Positions 1 through 9,417 of a stretch of 64,000 bases of DNA are shown in pieces. How positions within the stretch are numbered: the stretch's first letter is position 1; every line of letters begins with the position of its first letter. The DNA is taken from assembly GCF_016031635.1 (NCBI RefSeq), contig NZ_JACEGD010000031.1, positions 1 to 64,000 of the forward strand. The letters are read 5' to 3'. This stretch comes from Bradyrhizobium diversitatis. Its GTDB lineage: Bacteria > Pseudomonadota > Alphaproteobacteria > Rhizobiales > Xanthobacteraceae. Position numbers and translations under genes: made by a program. Under the pieces are notes generated by a model, which saw nothing but the letters and a program-made list of their open reading frames with translations, was not told the DNA's origin and searched no databases.

Positions 1-2
1 AG

Positions 3-185
3 CGGAAGAAGATTGAGATGCGGTTTGCACACCTGAAGCGCATTCTCAGGCTCGGTCGGCTTCGACTGCGTGGACCACGAGGCGCACAGGATGAGTTTGT
101 TCTTGCTGCCATCGCGCAAAATCTGAGGCGCCTCGCGTCGCTCGTTGCACGACCTCCGCCCGCTCATGCTCTCTGCATCGCGTAG
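3..185 (+). mobile_element. C-terminal remnant of a DDE transposase (IS5/IS1182-like)
   Basis: This frame enters from outside the window and ends at a TAG. It encodes about 60 residues, including a KKIEMRFAHLKRILRLGRLR-type segment followed by GPRGAQDEFVLAAIAQNLRR. That pattern is the C-terminal end of DDE transposases of the IS5/IS1182 group, where the conserved E of the DDE triad lies near the K-x(6)-F/H-LKR helix. The rest of the gene lies left of the window, so it cannot be said whether the element is intact. Its position next to a broken gene and an AT-richer stretch suggests that the left end of the window is accessory DNA. The family name is by recognition only. Confidence 0.7.
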
Positions 186-417
186 CGTAGGAGTTGCGTA
201 GAGAGCGTCAGGGTCGGCGGATCAAAGCCGGTCCACTTTGCCCAATGGCCGAAGGGGCATTCGTCGGTTACAATGACTTTTGCAACAATATCGGTCCAAA
301 AGCTGACGGTCGGCGGGCAGCGGGCCAAGGTCCGCGATGGGCCAAATCCGGACTCATGCGGCGCAGCAAATTGGCCCGAGCCTACTCGATCACATCGTCG
401 CTGGATGCACCCTGGGA
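186..417. other. Gap between transposase tail and broken MBL gene
   Basis: No convincing gene was seen. If the transposase belongs to an intact IS, its right terminal inverted repeat should fall in this stretch. Only the right side is present in the window, so the inverted repeat cannot be matched to a partner. Confidence 0.3.
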
Positions 418-1389
418 TCAAGGTTTGGCGGGTCTTCGGACCTCGACCTTCTCGCCAACCACGATGACCATCAGATCTTCACCGAGTTCCAGCGGACCGG
501 AGTAAATCTTCCGCGTTGGTGGAATCAGATCCTCCTCGGTCGCGTTTGGCAACACGATGTGTGAATACACCGCCAGCCTAGGCTTCGTCTGCTCGAATAC
601 TTCGCCCGCCTGCTCTGGCGTGGTGTGGTGGGCGATAATGTTCGCCGTCTGCGCCGGCGGCACCCCAATGCGCTGAAATGTCTCTGGCGAGACAACGTTG
701 TGAACCAACAGATCAACGTTCTGGGCGTGCCGAATGAGATTTTCAGAGACGCGCGTGTCTCCGGAAAGCACAACCGACCGGCCGGAATAATCGATCCGAA
801 AGCCGAACGCAGGCTTCACCGGCGTGTGGTTCACCTCGAACGCGGTGATCTTCACGCCGCTGTTCTCATATACGACACCCTCGGTAATGTCCTCGGCGAG
901 GATGACCACGCCGTTTGGTGGTGCTCGGTCGTCGTCTAATCGAATCCGGATATCGTACTCGAATGCCTGCGCGAGGAACGACATCATGCGCTGGGTCCCT
1001 GTTGGCCCCCGCACATGCAGTGGTCGATCCCGGCCTGGCCGCCCCACAAGCCATCCGGTCAGCTACAGATCTGGAAAGCCGATCACGTGGTCTGAGTGCA
1101 GGTGCGTGAGAAAGACGGCGTCAATTCCCTGCCAGGGCACCTTGACCTGATTGAGCCGCTGGAGGGCGCCCCGGCCTGCGTCGAAAATGAACTTTTGCCC
1201 ACCCGCCTCGACGAGGGTGCTCGGCCCGAACCGGTTCATAACGGCAGGAGGGCATCCTGTACCCAACAGGGTAACTTTGATTTCTTGCCCTTGGGCGGTC
1301 ACCGGAAAAATGGCGAAGGCAAACAGTGCGATTCCCAAAAGGCTGAAAACTGAACGGCTTAGCGCCGCGAAGAAGACTGGGCGGATCAT
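418..1389 (-). pseudogene. Secreted MBL-fold metallo-hydrolase, broken by one in-frame TAG
   Basis: Read from the ATG at 1387-1389, the protein has a signal peptide (hydrophobic residues about 14-33, ending TAQG) and an MBL-fold start with the zinc motif HLHSDH at residues 96-101. The frame then meets a TAG at 1063-1065 (codon 109) directly after GFPDL. It continues in the same frame for about 214 more residues with the rest of the fold, including GPTGTQ, LSGDTR (metal-bridging Asp), HNVVSP and HHTTPEQ. Relatives usually have Trp-Leu at this position (PDLWL), so a single TGG to TAG change explains the break. The gene is divergent from the regulator at 1535. Unless the stop is suppressed or is a base-call error, the product is a dead fragment of 108 residues. 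Confidence 0.8.
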
Positions 1390-1534
1390 GGACGCGTGCC
1401 TCTTGGTCGTTGAATTCTTGAATCGGCTGCCGGAAGCGGTCGCTATCCCAAGCCGCACCATGATGCTGTACAACGGATCTTGCGTCCCGAAAGTTTGACG
1501 AAATTTTCGGAAAGAGACCTGCAAGAGGCGGCCC

Positions 1535-3133
1535 TTGCTTAAGTCATCGCAGCATTCAATCGTTCTCGGCGACCGGACCATTGACCTTGGCCGCGAGCTG
1601 TTGATCGATGGACGCGGCGACATAGTGCCCTTGCGCCCTCGGGCTTGGTTGTTGCTTCGGCTTCTTGCGACACGAGCCGGACATTTGGTGAGCAAAGAAG
1701 AAATTATGGATGAAGTCTGGCCGGGCTGTGAGGTCACGGAAGACTCTCTCGTCCATGCGATTGGCGACGTCAGGCGTGCGTTGGGACGTGATCGATTAGC
1801 TTTGAGGACCCTGCCGCGCCGCGGCTACATGCTGGCAATCAGCGGAAACTCGATCGCTCGCCCCGATCTTTCGATCGCCGCTACACTAGATGGCTCTGAC
1901 CTTGGAGATCCGCCGACTCCGTCTGCGATGCCTCGCCTATCCATCGTTGTTCTGCCGTTCGCAAACCTCGGCGGTGATTCTGAGCAAGAGTATTTCGCTG
2001 ATGGTGTGACGGACAGTCTCACAACGGACTTGTCACGCATCGGCGGCGCGTTCGTCATCGGCCGCAACACCGCGTTCACCTTCAAAGGACAATCGGTGGA
2101 CGTAAGGGAGATCGGCCGTCAGCTGAATGTACGTTACGTGCTCGAGGGGTCGGTGCAACGCGGCGACAATCGCTTTCGCCTAAACGTCCAGTTAACCGAT
2201 GCTCAAACCAGAACCCATGTGTGGGCCGAGCGCTTCGACAAACCGGCTGCCGATTTGTTAAGTATGCAGGATGAGATCGTATCGCGACTGGCCAATACGT
2301 TGAACGCCGAACTCATCAAATCCGAAGCGAGGCGCGCAGAACGATCGCTCCGCCCGAACGCCATGGATTTATACTTTCAGGGCAGGGCGTTTCTGAACAA
2401 GGGAGTGACACCTGCGTTTTTGGCGCGAGCAAAGGACTTCTTCGTGCGTGCCTTGGCGCTTGATCCCGACAACATTGAAGCGGCAGTTGCCGCGGCTCAG
2501 GTCGATGTGTCGGTGGGTTCATCCTTTATGACTGATGACGGATCAGTGCATTTCAGGACCGCGGAGAGCGCGCTGAACAGCGTGTTGTTACGCGCCCCGA
2601 ACCATCCCAGAGCCCGCATGCTCCTCGGCGCAGTTCAAATTCGGACAGGCCGCGCTGCCAACGGTATCGCCGACTGTCATCAGGCACTGGCGCTGGATCG
2701 CAATCTAGCCGATGCACATGGGTTCATCGGGCTTGGAAAGTATGCATTGGAGCGTGGCGAGGACGTAGAGGGGCACATTCAAGATGCGCTGCGACTGTCC
2801 CCGCGCGATACGCGCTCCTTTCTTTGGTTCATGTTTGTCGGGATGGCAAAGTTGATGTCCAAAACCGACCTTGAGGCACTCGACTGGCTTCGCCGGAGCA
2901 TTGAAGCCAACCCCAATCACGCGCTTTCTCACTTTCACTTCGCTGGTGCCCTGGCGATGATGGGAGACTCGAAGGAGGCACGATCTAGGGCCGAGATCGG
3001 ATTGGCGCTTGATCGCAGCTTCACCATCCGTCGATACCGCATCAACGTCTTCCGGTTCGACAATCCAGAATGGGTGGCCAGTCTTGAGCGATTGTATGAG
3101 GGCATGCGCACGGCCGGGATACCCGAGGGGTAA
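1535..3133 (+). CDS. Winged-helix regulator with TolB-like and TPR domains
   Basis: The protein has 532 residues. Residues about 10-105 form an OmpR/CadC-type winged helix (RPRAWLLLRLLATRAGHLVS, then EVWPGCEVTEDSLVHAI and the RGYML wing). Residues about 133-250 match the TolB-like segment found in CadC- and adenylate-cyclase-like rhizobial regulators (VVLPFANLGGD, EYFADGVTDSLTTDLS, YVLEGSVQR, HVWAERFD). The remainder is TPR-like helices (ALALDPDN, ALALDRNLADAH, SIEANPNHALSHFH). No transmembrane segment or cyclase domain was seen. It is probably a cytosolic DNA-binding regulator that senses through the TPR part. The start is a TTG with an AAGAGG about 8 bases upstream; no ATG fits better. It is divergent from the broken MBL gene, which it might once have regulated. 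Confidence 0.75.
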   Translation: MLKSSQHSIVLGDRTIDLGRELLIDGRGDIVPLRPRAWLLLRLLATRAGHLVSKEEIMDEVWPGCEVTEDSLVHAIGDVRRALGRDRLALRTLPRRGYMLAISGNSIARPDLSIAATLDGSDLGDPPTPSAMPRLSIVVLPFANLGGDSEQEYFADGVTDSLTTDLSRIGGAFVIGRNTAFTFKGQSVDVREIGRQLNVRYVLEGSVQRGDNRFRLNVQLTDAQTRTHVWAERFDKPAADLLSMQDEIVSRLANTLNAELIKSEARRAERSLRPNAMDLYFQGRAFLNKGVTPAFLARAKDFFVRALALDPDNIEAAVAAAQVDVSVGSSFMTDDGSVHFRTAESALNSVLLRAPNHPRARMLLGAVQIRTGRAANGIADCHQALALDRNLADAHGFIGLGKYALERGEDVEGHIQDALRLSPRDTRSFLWFMFVGMAKLMSKTDLEALDWLRRSIEANPNHALSHFHFAGALAMMGDSKEARSRAEIGLALDRSFTIRRYRINVFRFDNPEWVASLERLYEGMRTAGIPEG

Positions 3134-3584
3134 TGACCGCTTAGGGTCAAAGGCGCCGTTTGAGCAGTCAGTCGGGTACTTCCGGTCTATCCCAATGAAC
3201 GGACATCTTCAGAGCCGGTCGCCATATCCCAAAGGTGCCACTTCCAGGATTCGCAGCACGCCGCAGAAGTAGACGTTCGCGTTACGCGGACCTGCCGCGA
3301 CACCACCTGTTATCAGGCCCTGCCGCAGGACATCGCCTCTGGCGGCAGACATGCGCCACTCACGATGAACATGCTGCCGCTCGGCGGCCCGCGCTTGAAC
3401 TCCTGAACCGTCCCTGCCTGCCAAGCTGGAGGCCCAGCTTGCGTACTTGCAAGATTCCGCTCTACACTCTTAGACAGCATCGACACACTAAAGTATCCAT
3501 AAGTTGTGTTCCGCGATTAACGGGACATTAACCCGCGGCTCAAGCGCGTACCGTGGCCTCGTCGGACAGGAGTGGACCAGCCCC
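3134..3584. other. 450-base gap upstream of the C39-like/repeat protein
   Basis: No gene is supported here. The first 60 bases (CCGCTTAGGGTCAAAGGCG, then a GAACGGACAT motif about 45 bases on) resemble a degenerate intergenic element common in rhizobial genomes. That is recalled from general experience and not demonstrated. A TTG start at 3504 would extend the next gene by 27 residues (about 80 bases), but the ATG at 3585 is preferred. Confidence 0.3.
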
Positions 3585-6083
3585 ATGTGGAAAGACCCCA
3601 TCGAGAGCACGCCTTCGATCATCCAGACCGATTTCGGGCCCTTCGGGCAGAGCCTGCCGGGGGACGGTGAAGCCTATTGCGGCCCGACGTCGATGGTCAT
3701 GGGCCTTTACTGGCTGTCGGCAAACGGCTTCACGCAGGTTGCTCCTGCGGTCTACAACGGCGAGGACGACCCCGTGGCGATCAACCTGGAAAGGGTGGTC
3801 GCGGGCTTGATGCAGACGTCGAGCGAGGGCGGCAGCTTCGTGGACGGCATGACGAGCGGGATGGCCGACTATCTGTCGGCCTGCGGAATCGGGCCTGATC
3901 TCTATCATTTGACGAGCACTTCCAATCCGGACCTCGCGTGGCTCGCCGATCAGTTGGCCCCGAACGTGTCCGAGAGTCCGCAGACGATCGTCTTGGCCAA
4001 TTTCGCGGTTGGCTGGTTTTCCGTTTCCCAGACGACGAAGGGATACATGGAAAATAGCGGCGGCCATGTCCTCGCGCCGCTCACGGTGAACCTGACGGGC
4101 GGCACGATCACCATCAACAACGCTTTCCCCGCCTCGTTCGAGAACGTACCCAACCTCCCGTCCAGCAATCCGCAGACCGTCCAGATCGCGCAGATGCCCA
4201 GCGGATGGACGCTGGAAAACCAGCCGCTCCCCTCCGAAGACTACAGCCAGGTCGTCACCGACGCGCTCACCGGGAGGGGCGTCTACGCCGTGCTCTGGCA
4301 GGGGCAAGCCTGGGCGATCTCGCCGTCGGCGCTGCCCTCGACATCCGGATATGAACCCAGCACGTGGACGATCAACCAGCCTAAGGTCATCAACACGAAC
4401 GGCGGCACGCTGACCGTCGTCGCGCCGATCTCCGGGCTGGGCGGCCTCCAAAAATACGGCGAAGGCACGCTCCTGCTCACCAACACGAACCAGCTGATGG
4501 GACACAACACCGTAGGCGCCGGGACGCTGGCAAGTACCCGGACATCCGGCACACCATTTGGCAGCTTCAGGATGACGGTGACGAACGGCGGAATACTCGA
4601 GCTTCGTTCGGACGGCGCGACGGTCGATGTGCAGATCGCCTCGGGATCTCTGGCGACGTTCGTCATCGGCTCTACGGGAGGCGCCTTGCAGCTTTCCGGA
4701 AGCGGCAACTATCGCGTCGTCATCGGGGGCAATGACGACGGTACCCTGACGAACATTGTCCGCAACTCCGGCGGGACTCTCGTTATCGTGCCGGGCGGCG
4801 GCATGGCCCAGCTTGGGCTGACGCAACAGGTGTTCGTGGCAGGAACGGGAGCAAACCTGCCCGTCGTCACGAACGGGATCGTCGCTCCCTACATTCTCGG
4901 AGAGGACGACGACGCGGCCAGCTCGGGCAAGTTCCTGACCTATTCGCCCTCCGAGGGCTTCGCGAGCGCGGCGACCGTGTCCTCGACGGATGTCGGCATC
5001 AACGACGTTCCGGCCGACGCCGTCTACGAGGTCGTCGACAGCCAGGCGGTCGAGAGCGGCGGTGTGCCGCAGGTGGCGGCGCTCGAAGTGAACGGCGGGG
5101 CGATTACGGGCGACGATGCGAGCATTCTGGTCGGAAGCCAGGCGAGCGGCGACGCCGCGGGCCTCATCATGAACGGCGGCAGCATCGCTACTGCGAGCCT
5201 TTCGTTCGGCGCGGCAGAAGGCCTGATCTACACCAATGCCAGCGGCGATAGTTCGCAGATCGCAGCCGCCATCGAGGGATCGGCGGGCCTGACGATCTTC
5301 GGTCCCGGCACGCTGACCCTGAGTGCAGACAGCAGCGGCACGCTTTCCGGTCCGATCAGGGTCAATGGGGGTACGCTGATTGCCGGCGGAACCGGTGGAT
5401 CAGCAACGGGTGCCGGCGAGGTGCTGGTATCCTACGCGGCGACGCTGGAGGTCCCCGGCACGGTGACCGGCGCGGTTGTTGTCGGCGAGGCGGGCACACT
5501 GTTCATGAACGGTGGAACGGTCTCGGGCCCGGTCACCATTGCAGCGACCGGCACCGATACGCCTGCTCCCGGCGGCATATTGCAAGGGAGCGGAACAATC
5601 AGCGGGACCACCTCCATCAGCGGCATCATCCAGTCAGGCCCGCAGGCTGGCCTGATCACGTTCACCGGCGAGACCACTATGGCCGGCGACGCGAGCTTCT
5701 ATTGGCGGCTGCAGAAGCTCGTGGACGATGCTGATCCCGGAGCCGGACCTGGGATCTACTGGAACGCGCTGCAGTTCAACTCGCCGGATACGAACCTCGG
5801 CACCAAGAATGCACCTCTCTGGCTCTTCCTCGACTTCAGCGCCCTCGACGGGGACCCGGACGGCGGCAACGCGTTCTGGCAGAAGCCCCATACCTGGACG
5901 CTCTTTACCTACGCAGCCGATGCCGGCCGCTTTTGGCCGGCGTACGAGAACTTCTCGTACCAGTCCGGGAGCTTCAACACGGTCTTCGACAACTGGGTCG
6001 TGTCCCTGCAGTGGAAACCGGCCGCCTCGCCGCAGAGCCTCCCCGAGCGATGGCGCGCGAACGCTCGTGCGAGAAGCCGGTAA
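3585..6083 (+). CDS. C39-like cysteine peptidase domain fused to autotransporter-type beta-strand repeats
   Basis: The protein has 832 residues from the ATG at 3585, with CAGGAG about 12 bases upstream. The N-terminal 180 residues look like a papain-fold C39-like domain: Gln22, Cys32 in EAYCGPTSMVMGLYWL, His161 in SGGHVLAPL, and Asn178/Asn179 in ITINNAFP. From about residue 270 on, the sequence consists of Gly/Thr/Ser-rich beta-strand repeats of the autotransporter-associated type (GLGGLQKYGEGTLLLTNTNQ, GSAGLTIFGPGTLTLS, VNGGTLIAGG). The C-terminus ends in an aromatic-rich region (WTLFTYAADAG, WVVSLQWKP) with no visible outer-membrane beta-barrel. No signal peptide is evident, so the export route is unknown. 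It could be a secreted peptidase, a bacteriocin-processing relative or an inactive C39 fold. Nothing nearby encodes a transporter for it. Confidence 0.6.
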   Translation: MWKDPIESTPSIIQTDFGPFGQSLPGDGEAYCGPTSMVMGLYWLSANGFTQVAPAVYNGEDDPVAINLERVVAGLMQTSSEGGSFVDGMTSGMADYLSACGIGPDLYHLTSTSNPDLAWLADQLAPNVSESPQTIVLANFAVGWFSVSQTTKGYMENSGGHVLAPLTVNLTGGTITINNAFPASFENVPNLPSSNPQTVQIAQMPSGWTLENQPLPSEDYSQVVTDALTGRGVYAVLWQGQAWAISPSALPSTSGYEPSTWTINQPKVINTNGGTLTVVAPISGLGGLQKYGEGTLLLTNTNQLMGHNTVGAGTLASTRTSGTPFGSFRMTVTNGGILELRSDGATVDVQIASGSLATFVIGSTGGALQLSGSGNYRVVIGGNDDGTLTNIVRNSGGTLVIVPGGGMAQLGLTQQVFVAGTGANLPVVTNGIVAPYILGEDDDAASSGKFLTYSPSEGFASAATVSSTDVGINDVPADAVYEVVDSQAVESGGVPQVAALEVNGGAITGDDASILVGSQASGDAAGLIMNGGSIATASLSFGAAEGLIYTNASGDSSQIAAAIEGSAGLTIFGPGTLTLSADSSGTLSGPIRVNGGTLIAGGTGGSATGAGEVLVSYAATLEVPGTVTGAVVVGEAGTLFMNGGTVSGPVTIAATGTDTPAPGGILQGSGTISGTTSISGIIQSGPQAGLITFTGETTMAGDASFYWRLQKLVDDADPGAGPGIYWNALQFNSPDTNLGTKNAPLWLFLDFSALDGDPDGGNAFWQKPHTWTLFTYAADAGRFWPAYENFSYQSGSFNTVFDNWVVSLQWKPAASPQSLPERWRANARARSR

Positions 6084-6133
6084 CCTTGGGATCGCGCGCG
6101 ATCTCGTCCATCGAACAGGGCGATGCGTTGCTG

Positions 6134-7552
6134 CTAACGGGCAAGCGCATCCTTGTAGATAATTCCATCTTTCATGATGATCTTGAAATTTTTGGCGGGG
6201 TCGGCAAGAAGGCCGATATTGTCCAGGGGATTTCCGTCGACGAGCAGCAGATCCGCGAGTGCGCCCTGTTCCACGACGCCGAGCTTGCCGGGATAGGGAT
6301 TCCGCTTGCCCGACAGCGCCAGCAGTTCGGCGTTCGTCGATGTCGCCATGGTCAGCGCCTCGGCGGGCGTGTACCAGCGAGCGAGTGAGGCCAGGATGGC
6401 CCCCTGTTGGCGCGCCAGCGCTGCAGAGAACAGGACGTCGGTGCCCCACGCGGTCTTGATCTTGTACTTCCTCGCCAGCTCGTAGGTTCTGGCTATGCCG
6501 GGCCAGACCTCATCCGCCTTGGCTCGCTGGACGGAGCCTACGGGAAAGCCCAGCCTCAGATCCTCGGGGAGAGGCTGCGTGCTCAGCCAAACACCCTTCT
6601 CCGCCATCAGTTTCGCCGTTGCGTCGTCCATCAGGAAACCGTGTTCGATACACTTCACCCCAGCGGCAATGGCTCCCCGAATCGCGGCAGCCGTAAAGGC
6701 ATGCACAGTGACATACGTGCCCCAATTCTCGGCCGCTTCAACGGCGGCGCGTATTTCGGGTTCGGTGAACGTGGTCACGTCGATCGGACTGAAAGGCGAC
6801 GACACTCCGCCGCCAGCCGTCAACTTGACCTGGGAAGCGCCTTGCATGAGCTGCTCGCGGACGCGGACGCGGACCTCGTCGGGGCTGTCCGCAATCATTG
6901 CCCCACCGGTCTGTTCCATGCGGGTGAGCATGCCGCCGATCGTGCGCGGCAGGTCGGTAAGCTGGCGGAAGTCCCCATGCCCGCTCGTGACGGTGATGAC
7001 CGCGCCGGACGGATAAATGCGCGGACCCTTGATGATACCTTCGTCGATGGCGCTTTTGAGCCCAAACACCGGCCCGCCCACATCGCGAACGCTGGTAAAG
7101 CCGCGCATGAGAGTGTGCGTGGCCTCGTCGCCAGCGACAAGATTGACATAGCCGACGTCGCCGAGCGACTGTGCCGGTGTGACGCGGATCAACATCGCAT
7201 GCCAATGGTTGTCGATGAGGCCGGGCATCAGCGTGCGTCCGCCGCCTTCGACAATGCGAATGTCCGCCGGGCTGTCCACCGCTATCGGCTGTAGCGAGAT
7301 TGATTCTATCTTGTTGCCGCGCACCAGGACGTTGGAGGAGGCAGACAGCGTGGCGCTCTTGCCATCGAAGATGCGGACATTCTGAAAGAGCGTGGCCGCG
7401 CCACCTGCCTGAAGCGCCTGCTGCGCCAGGCTCGCTCCACCGAGCCAGGTCGAGAACACCACCGCGATCGACAAAGAACGGCATGTTCCGCTCATCGACG
7501 GTCGGATCCGCCGCGCGCCGTACAATTTATTCAAGAGAGTTCCTGACATCAT
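6134..7552 (-). CDS. Secreted amidohydrolase (imidazolonepropionase/prolidase-like)
   Basis: The protein has 472 residues, starting at the first of two tandem ATGs (7550-7552) with GAGAGG upstream. A signal peptide (about residues 25-45, ending GGASLAQQ) points to the periplasm. It has the amidohydrolase superfamily metal set: HxH at residues 116/118 in LIDNHWHAM, a likely carbamylated Lys at about 243 in QVKLTAGGG, His at about 284 (VTVHAF), His at about 304 (CIEHG) and Asp at about 372 (AWGTDV). The C-terminus closes the small beta-sandwich (GALADLLLVDGNPL). Family members hydrolyse Xaa-Pro dipeptides, N-acyl amino acids or related amides; the substrate cannot be told from sequence. It converges on the repeat protein, with 50 bases between the two stops. 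Confidence 0.85.
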   Translation of the reverse strand: MMSGTLLNKLYGARRIRPSMSGTCRSLSIAVVFSTWLGGASLAQQALQAGGAATLFQNVRIFDGKSATLSASSNVLVRGNKIESISLQPIAVDSPADIRIVEGGGRTLMPGLIDNHWHAMLIRVTPAQSLGDVGYVNLVAGDEATHTLMRGFTSVRDVGGPVFGLKSAIDEGIIKGPRIYPSGAVITVTSGHGDFRQLTDLPRTIGGMLTRMEQTGGAMIADSPDEVRVRVREQLMQGASQVKLTAGGGVSSPFSPIDVTTFTEPEIRAAVEAAENWGTYVTVHAFTAAAIRGAIAAGVKCIEHGFLMDDATAKLMAEKGVWLSTQPLPEDLRLGFPVGSVQRAKADEVWPGIARTYELARKYKIKTAWGTDVLFSAALARQQGAILASLARWYTPAEALTMATSTNAELLALSGKRNPYPGKLGVVEQGALADLLLVDGNPLDNIGLLADPAKNFKIIMKDGIIYKDALAR

Positions 7553-7666
7553 CGCGCGCGGCCCCTCTCGTTGCGTATCGGCTGCGTTCGGTTGAAGCGG
7601 CCAGACCTTCGCGATTGCGATGCCGTGCATGGCTCTCGCAGCGACAGACCGATCTCGCGGGCTCGG

Positions 7667-7870
7667 TCAGAGCGGATCGCCCTGGTTGCGCCTCATGATC
7701 TTGAGAACCAGGAAGATCGCGCCGGCAACAAGGAAGGCAACACCGATCGCGGTGACTCCGCTGGACTCGCCGCTCAGGCCGAGCGCCGTCATCAGCAAAC
7801 CGAAGAGCAGGAGAAGGATGCCCGCGAGTTTCTTGATCAGGAGGATTGGTCTTTCAACCGCGATCGCCAT
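7667..7870 (-). CDS. Small two-helix membrane protein, unknown
   Basis: The protein has 67 residues, starting MAIAVERP, with a good ribosome site (AAAGGGAG) about 8 bases upstream. This makes the ATG at 7868-7870 preferable to longer readings. Two hydrophobic helices (about residues 11-30 and 37-55) are joined by a short Gly/Ser loop, and the C-terminus is basic (KIMRRNQGD). It is not assigned to a named family. It lies head-to-tail behind the amidohydrolase promoter with no operon link. Confidence 0.6.
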   Translation of the reverse strand: MAIAVERPILLIKKLAGILLLLFGLLMTALGLSGESSGVTAIGVAFLVAGAIFLVLKIMRRNQGDPL

Positions 7871-8238
7871 CAGCGCACTCCCTTTTATCGACTCGTTTCC
7901 GCTATGCCGTTCTCGCCGCCGGCGGCCATGCATAGGTCAGCCAGGCCATGTCGTGAGAGATCAGGTCGACGCCGAGCACACATCAGAGCACACCCAAAGG
8001 CCTGTCATCCGGAATCCACCGAGGATAACGAGGAATTCCGAATGCGCCGGACGGCAGCATCATCCGAGCGGCTGCGCAGGTCGCGCAGCCCTTCCAACGC
8101 GCGGTAAAGAACGCGGCCATCGCTTCCAGCTCGCGGAAAGCTACTGTAGCGTGTAGACATTCGCATTGAAACGACAGGTAAACTGACACAACGGAGCTGT
8201 CGAAAGGCATCGCCAAAGCTTGCGGCAGGAACAGCCAG
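7871..8238. other. 368-base divergent intergenic region, no gene seen
   Basis: It separates the leftward small membrane protein from the rightward DUF4105 gene, so promoters for both should lie here. No conserved operator, hairpin or coding stretch was recognised. Confidence 0.3.
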
Positions 8239-9258
8239 GTGATTTCGGTCCGTAAATTCGTATCAATGTTGGTCAGCTGGCCGAGAAAGCCAATCGGCTT
8301 TCTCATTCGGATCATGCTCGTCACATGGGCCGTGCTGGCCATCTATTATTCGAACTTGCCTTGGGCCGGGCTGCGCACGATTTCGGCCGGAGCGTTTGCG
8401 GGCTTTGCAATCTGGGCGCTCTGGCGTTCGCGCCAACGGCGCATGTCCGTTCTCTTCCTCGTCATGTTTCTCGGTGTCGTCGCATGGTGGATCTCGATCC
8501 CTCCATCGCACGATCGCCATTGGCGACCGGAAGTCGCGGTGATGCCGCGGGCGGTCATCGACGGCGACCGCGTGCGCCTGACCGGGGTCCGTAATTTCGA
8601 CTACCGGAGTCGAAGCGACTTCACGGTGCGCTACGAGGAGCGCGAGGTGTCGTTGTCGCACCTGATGGCCCTCGATTTCTACGTTGCCTATTTCACCGAG
8701 GGGCCAGTCGGACACACGTTCGTGAGTTTTGTCTTCGACAATGCGCCACCACTGGCCATCTCCATCGAGACCCGTCCCGAGGTTGGCGAAGGCTTTGCGC
8801 CCGTCGCCTCCTTGTTCAAGCAATTCGAGCTGATCTACGTGGTGGGGGAAGAGCGCGATGTTGTGGGCGTGCGCACCAACCATCGCCACGAGCCGGTGTA
8901 CCTGTATCGCCTCAATACATCGGCTGACGACGCGCGCCGGCTGCTGATGATCTATTTGACGCGCATCAACGAACTCGCCGATCAACCGGAGTTCTACCAT
9001 CTGTTGACCAACAGCTGCACGATCAACATCGTGCGCTATGCGAATGCGGCGGGCCGGCGGGGGCGCTTCGACATTCGACATCTATTCAACGGCCTGATCG
9101 ATAGCTACCTCTACCACTCCGGCCGGATAGATACGACGCTGCCGTTTGATGAACTGAGGCGGGGGTCCTTGATCAACGAAGCCGCACAGGCGGCCGATGG
9201 CGCAACCGATTTCTCACAGCGGATTCGCTTGTCCTTGCCGACAATGATGCGACCCTAG
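8239..9258 (+). CDS. DUF4105 (Lnb N-terminal periplasmic-type) membrane protein
   Basis: The protein has 339 residues. The first 95 contain three hydrophobic helices (IMLVTWAVLAIYYSNLPWAG, AGAFAGFAIWALW, SVLFLVMFLGVVAWWI). A soluble domain follows that matches the DUF4105 pattern: HWRPEVAVMPRAVIDGDRVR, VRNFDYRS, RYEEREVSLSHL, GHTFVSFVF, SIETR, and the conserved Asn-Cys in LLTNSCTINIVR. This family has a predicted papain-like fold with Cys, His and Asn; Cys in NSCT and His in GHTF are candidates. The start is a GTG with AGGA about 9 bases upstream; an in-frame ATG ten codons later is an alternative. The biochemical function is unknown. Confidence 0.8.
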   Translation: MISVRKFVSMLVSWPRKPIGFLIRIMLVTWAVLAIYYSNLPWAGLRTISAGAFAGFAIWALWRSRQRRMSVLFLVMFLGVVAWWISIPPSHDRHWRPEVAVMPRAVIDGDRVRLTGVRNFDYRSRSDFTVRYEEREVSLSHLMALDFYVAYFTEGPVGHTFVSFVFDNAPPLAISIETRPEVGEGFAPVASLFKQFELIYVVGEERDVVGVRTNHRHEPVYLYRLNTSADDARRLLMIYLTRINELADQPEFYHLLTNSCTINIVRYANAAGRRGRFDIRHLFNGLIDSYLYHSGRIDTTLPFDELRRGSLINEAAQAADGATDFSQRIRLSLPTMMRP

Positions 9259-9417
9259 CTGCAGTCGGCTCATCGGGCAGATGCAAGGCAACCAATTTAT
9301 CCCTTCACGTCTTGCTTCGGGTCACAAACGATCTCTGACGACAAGCGCCTGGCAGGTCTGCTTCGGGTCCAGCAACGGAAGTCGCCAACGCAGGCGTAAT
9401 TCAATCGCGCGGGACGT

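Noticed and set aside
3504..3584. Upstream TTG start for the C39-like protein
   Set aside because: The 27-residue extension has no motif or signal peptide and no better ribosome site; ATG 3585 is preferred.
3585..6083. Classical autotransporter
   Set aside because: No C-terminal outer-membrane barrel with terminal aromatic residue and no signal peptide were seen, so only the repeat region is called.
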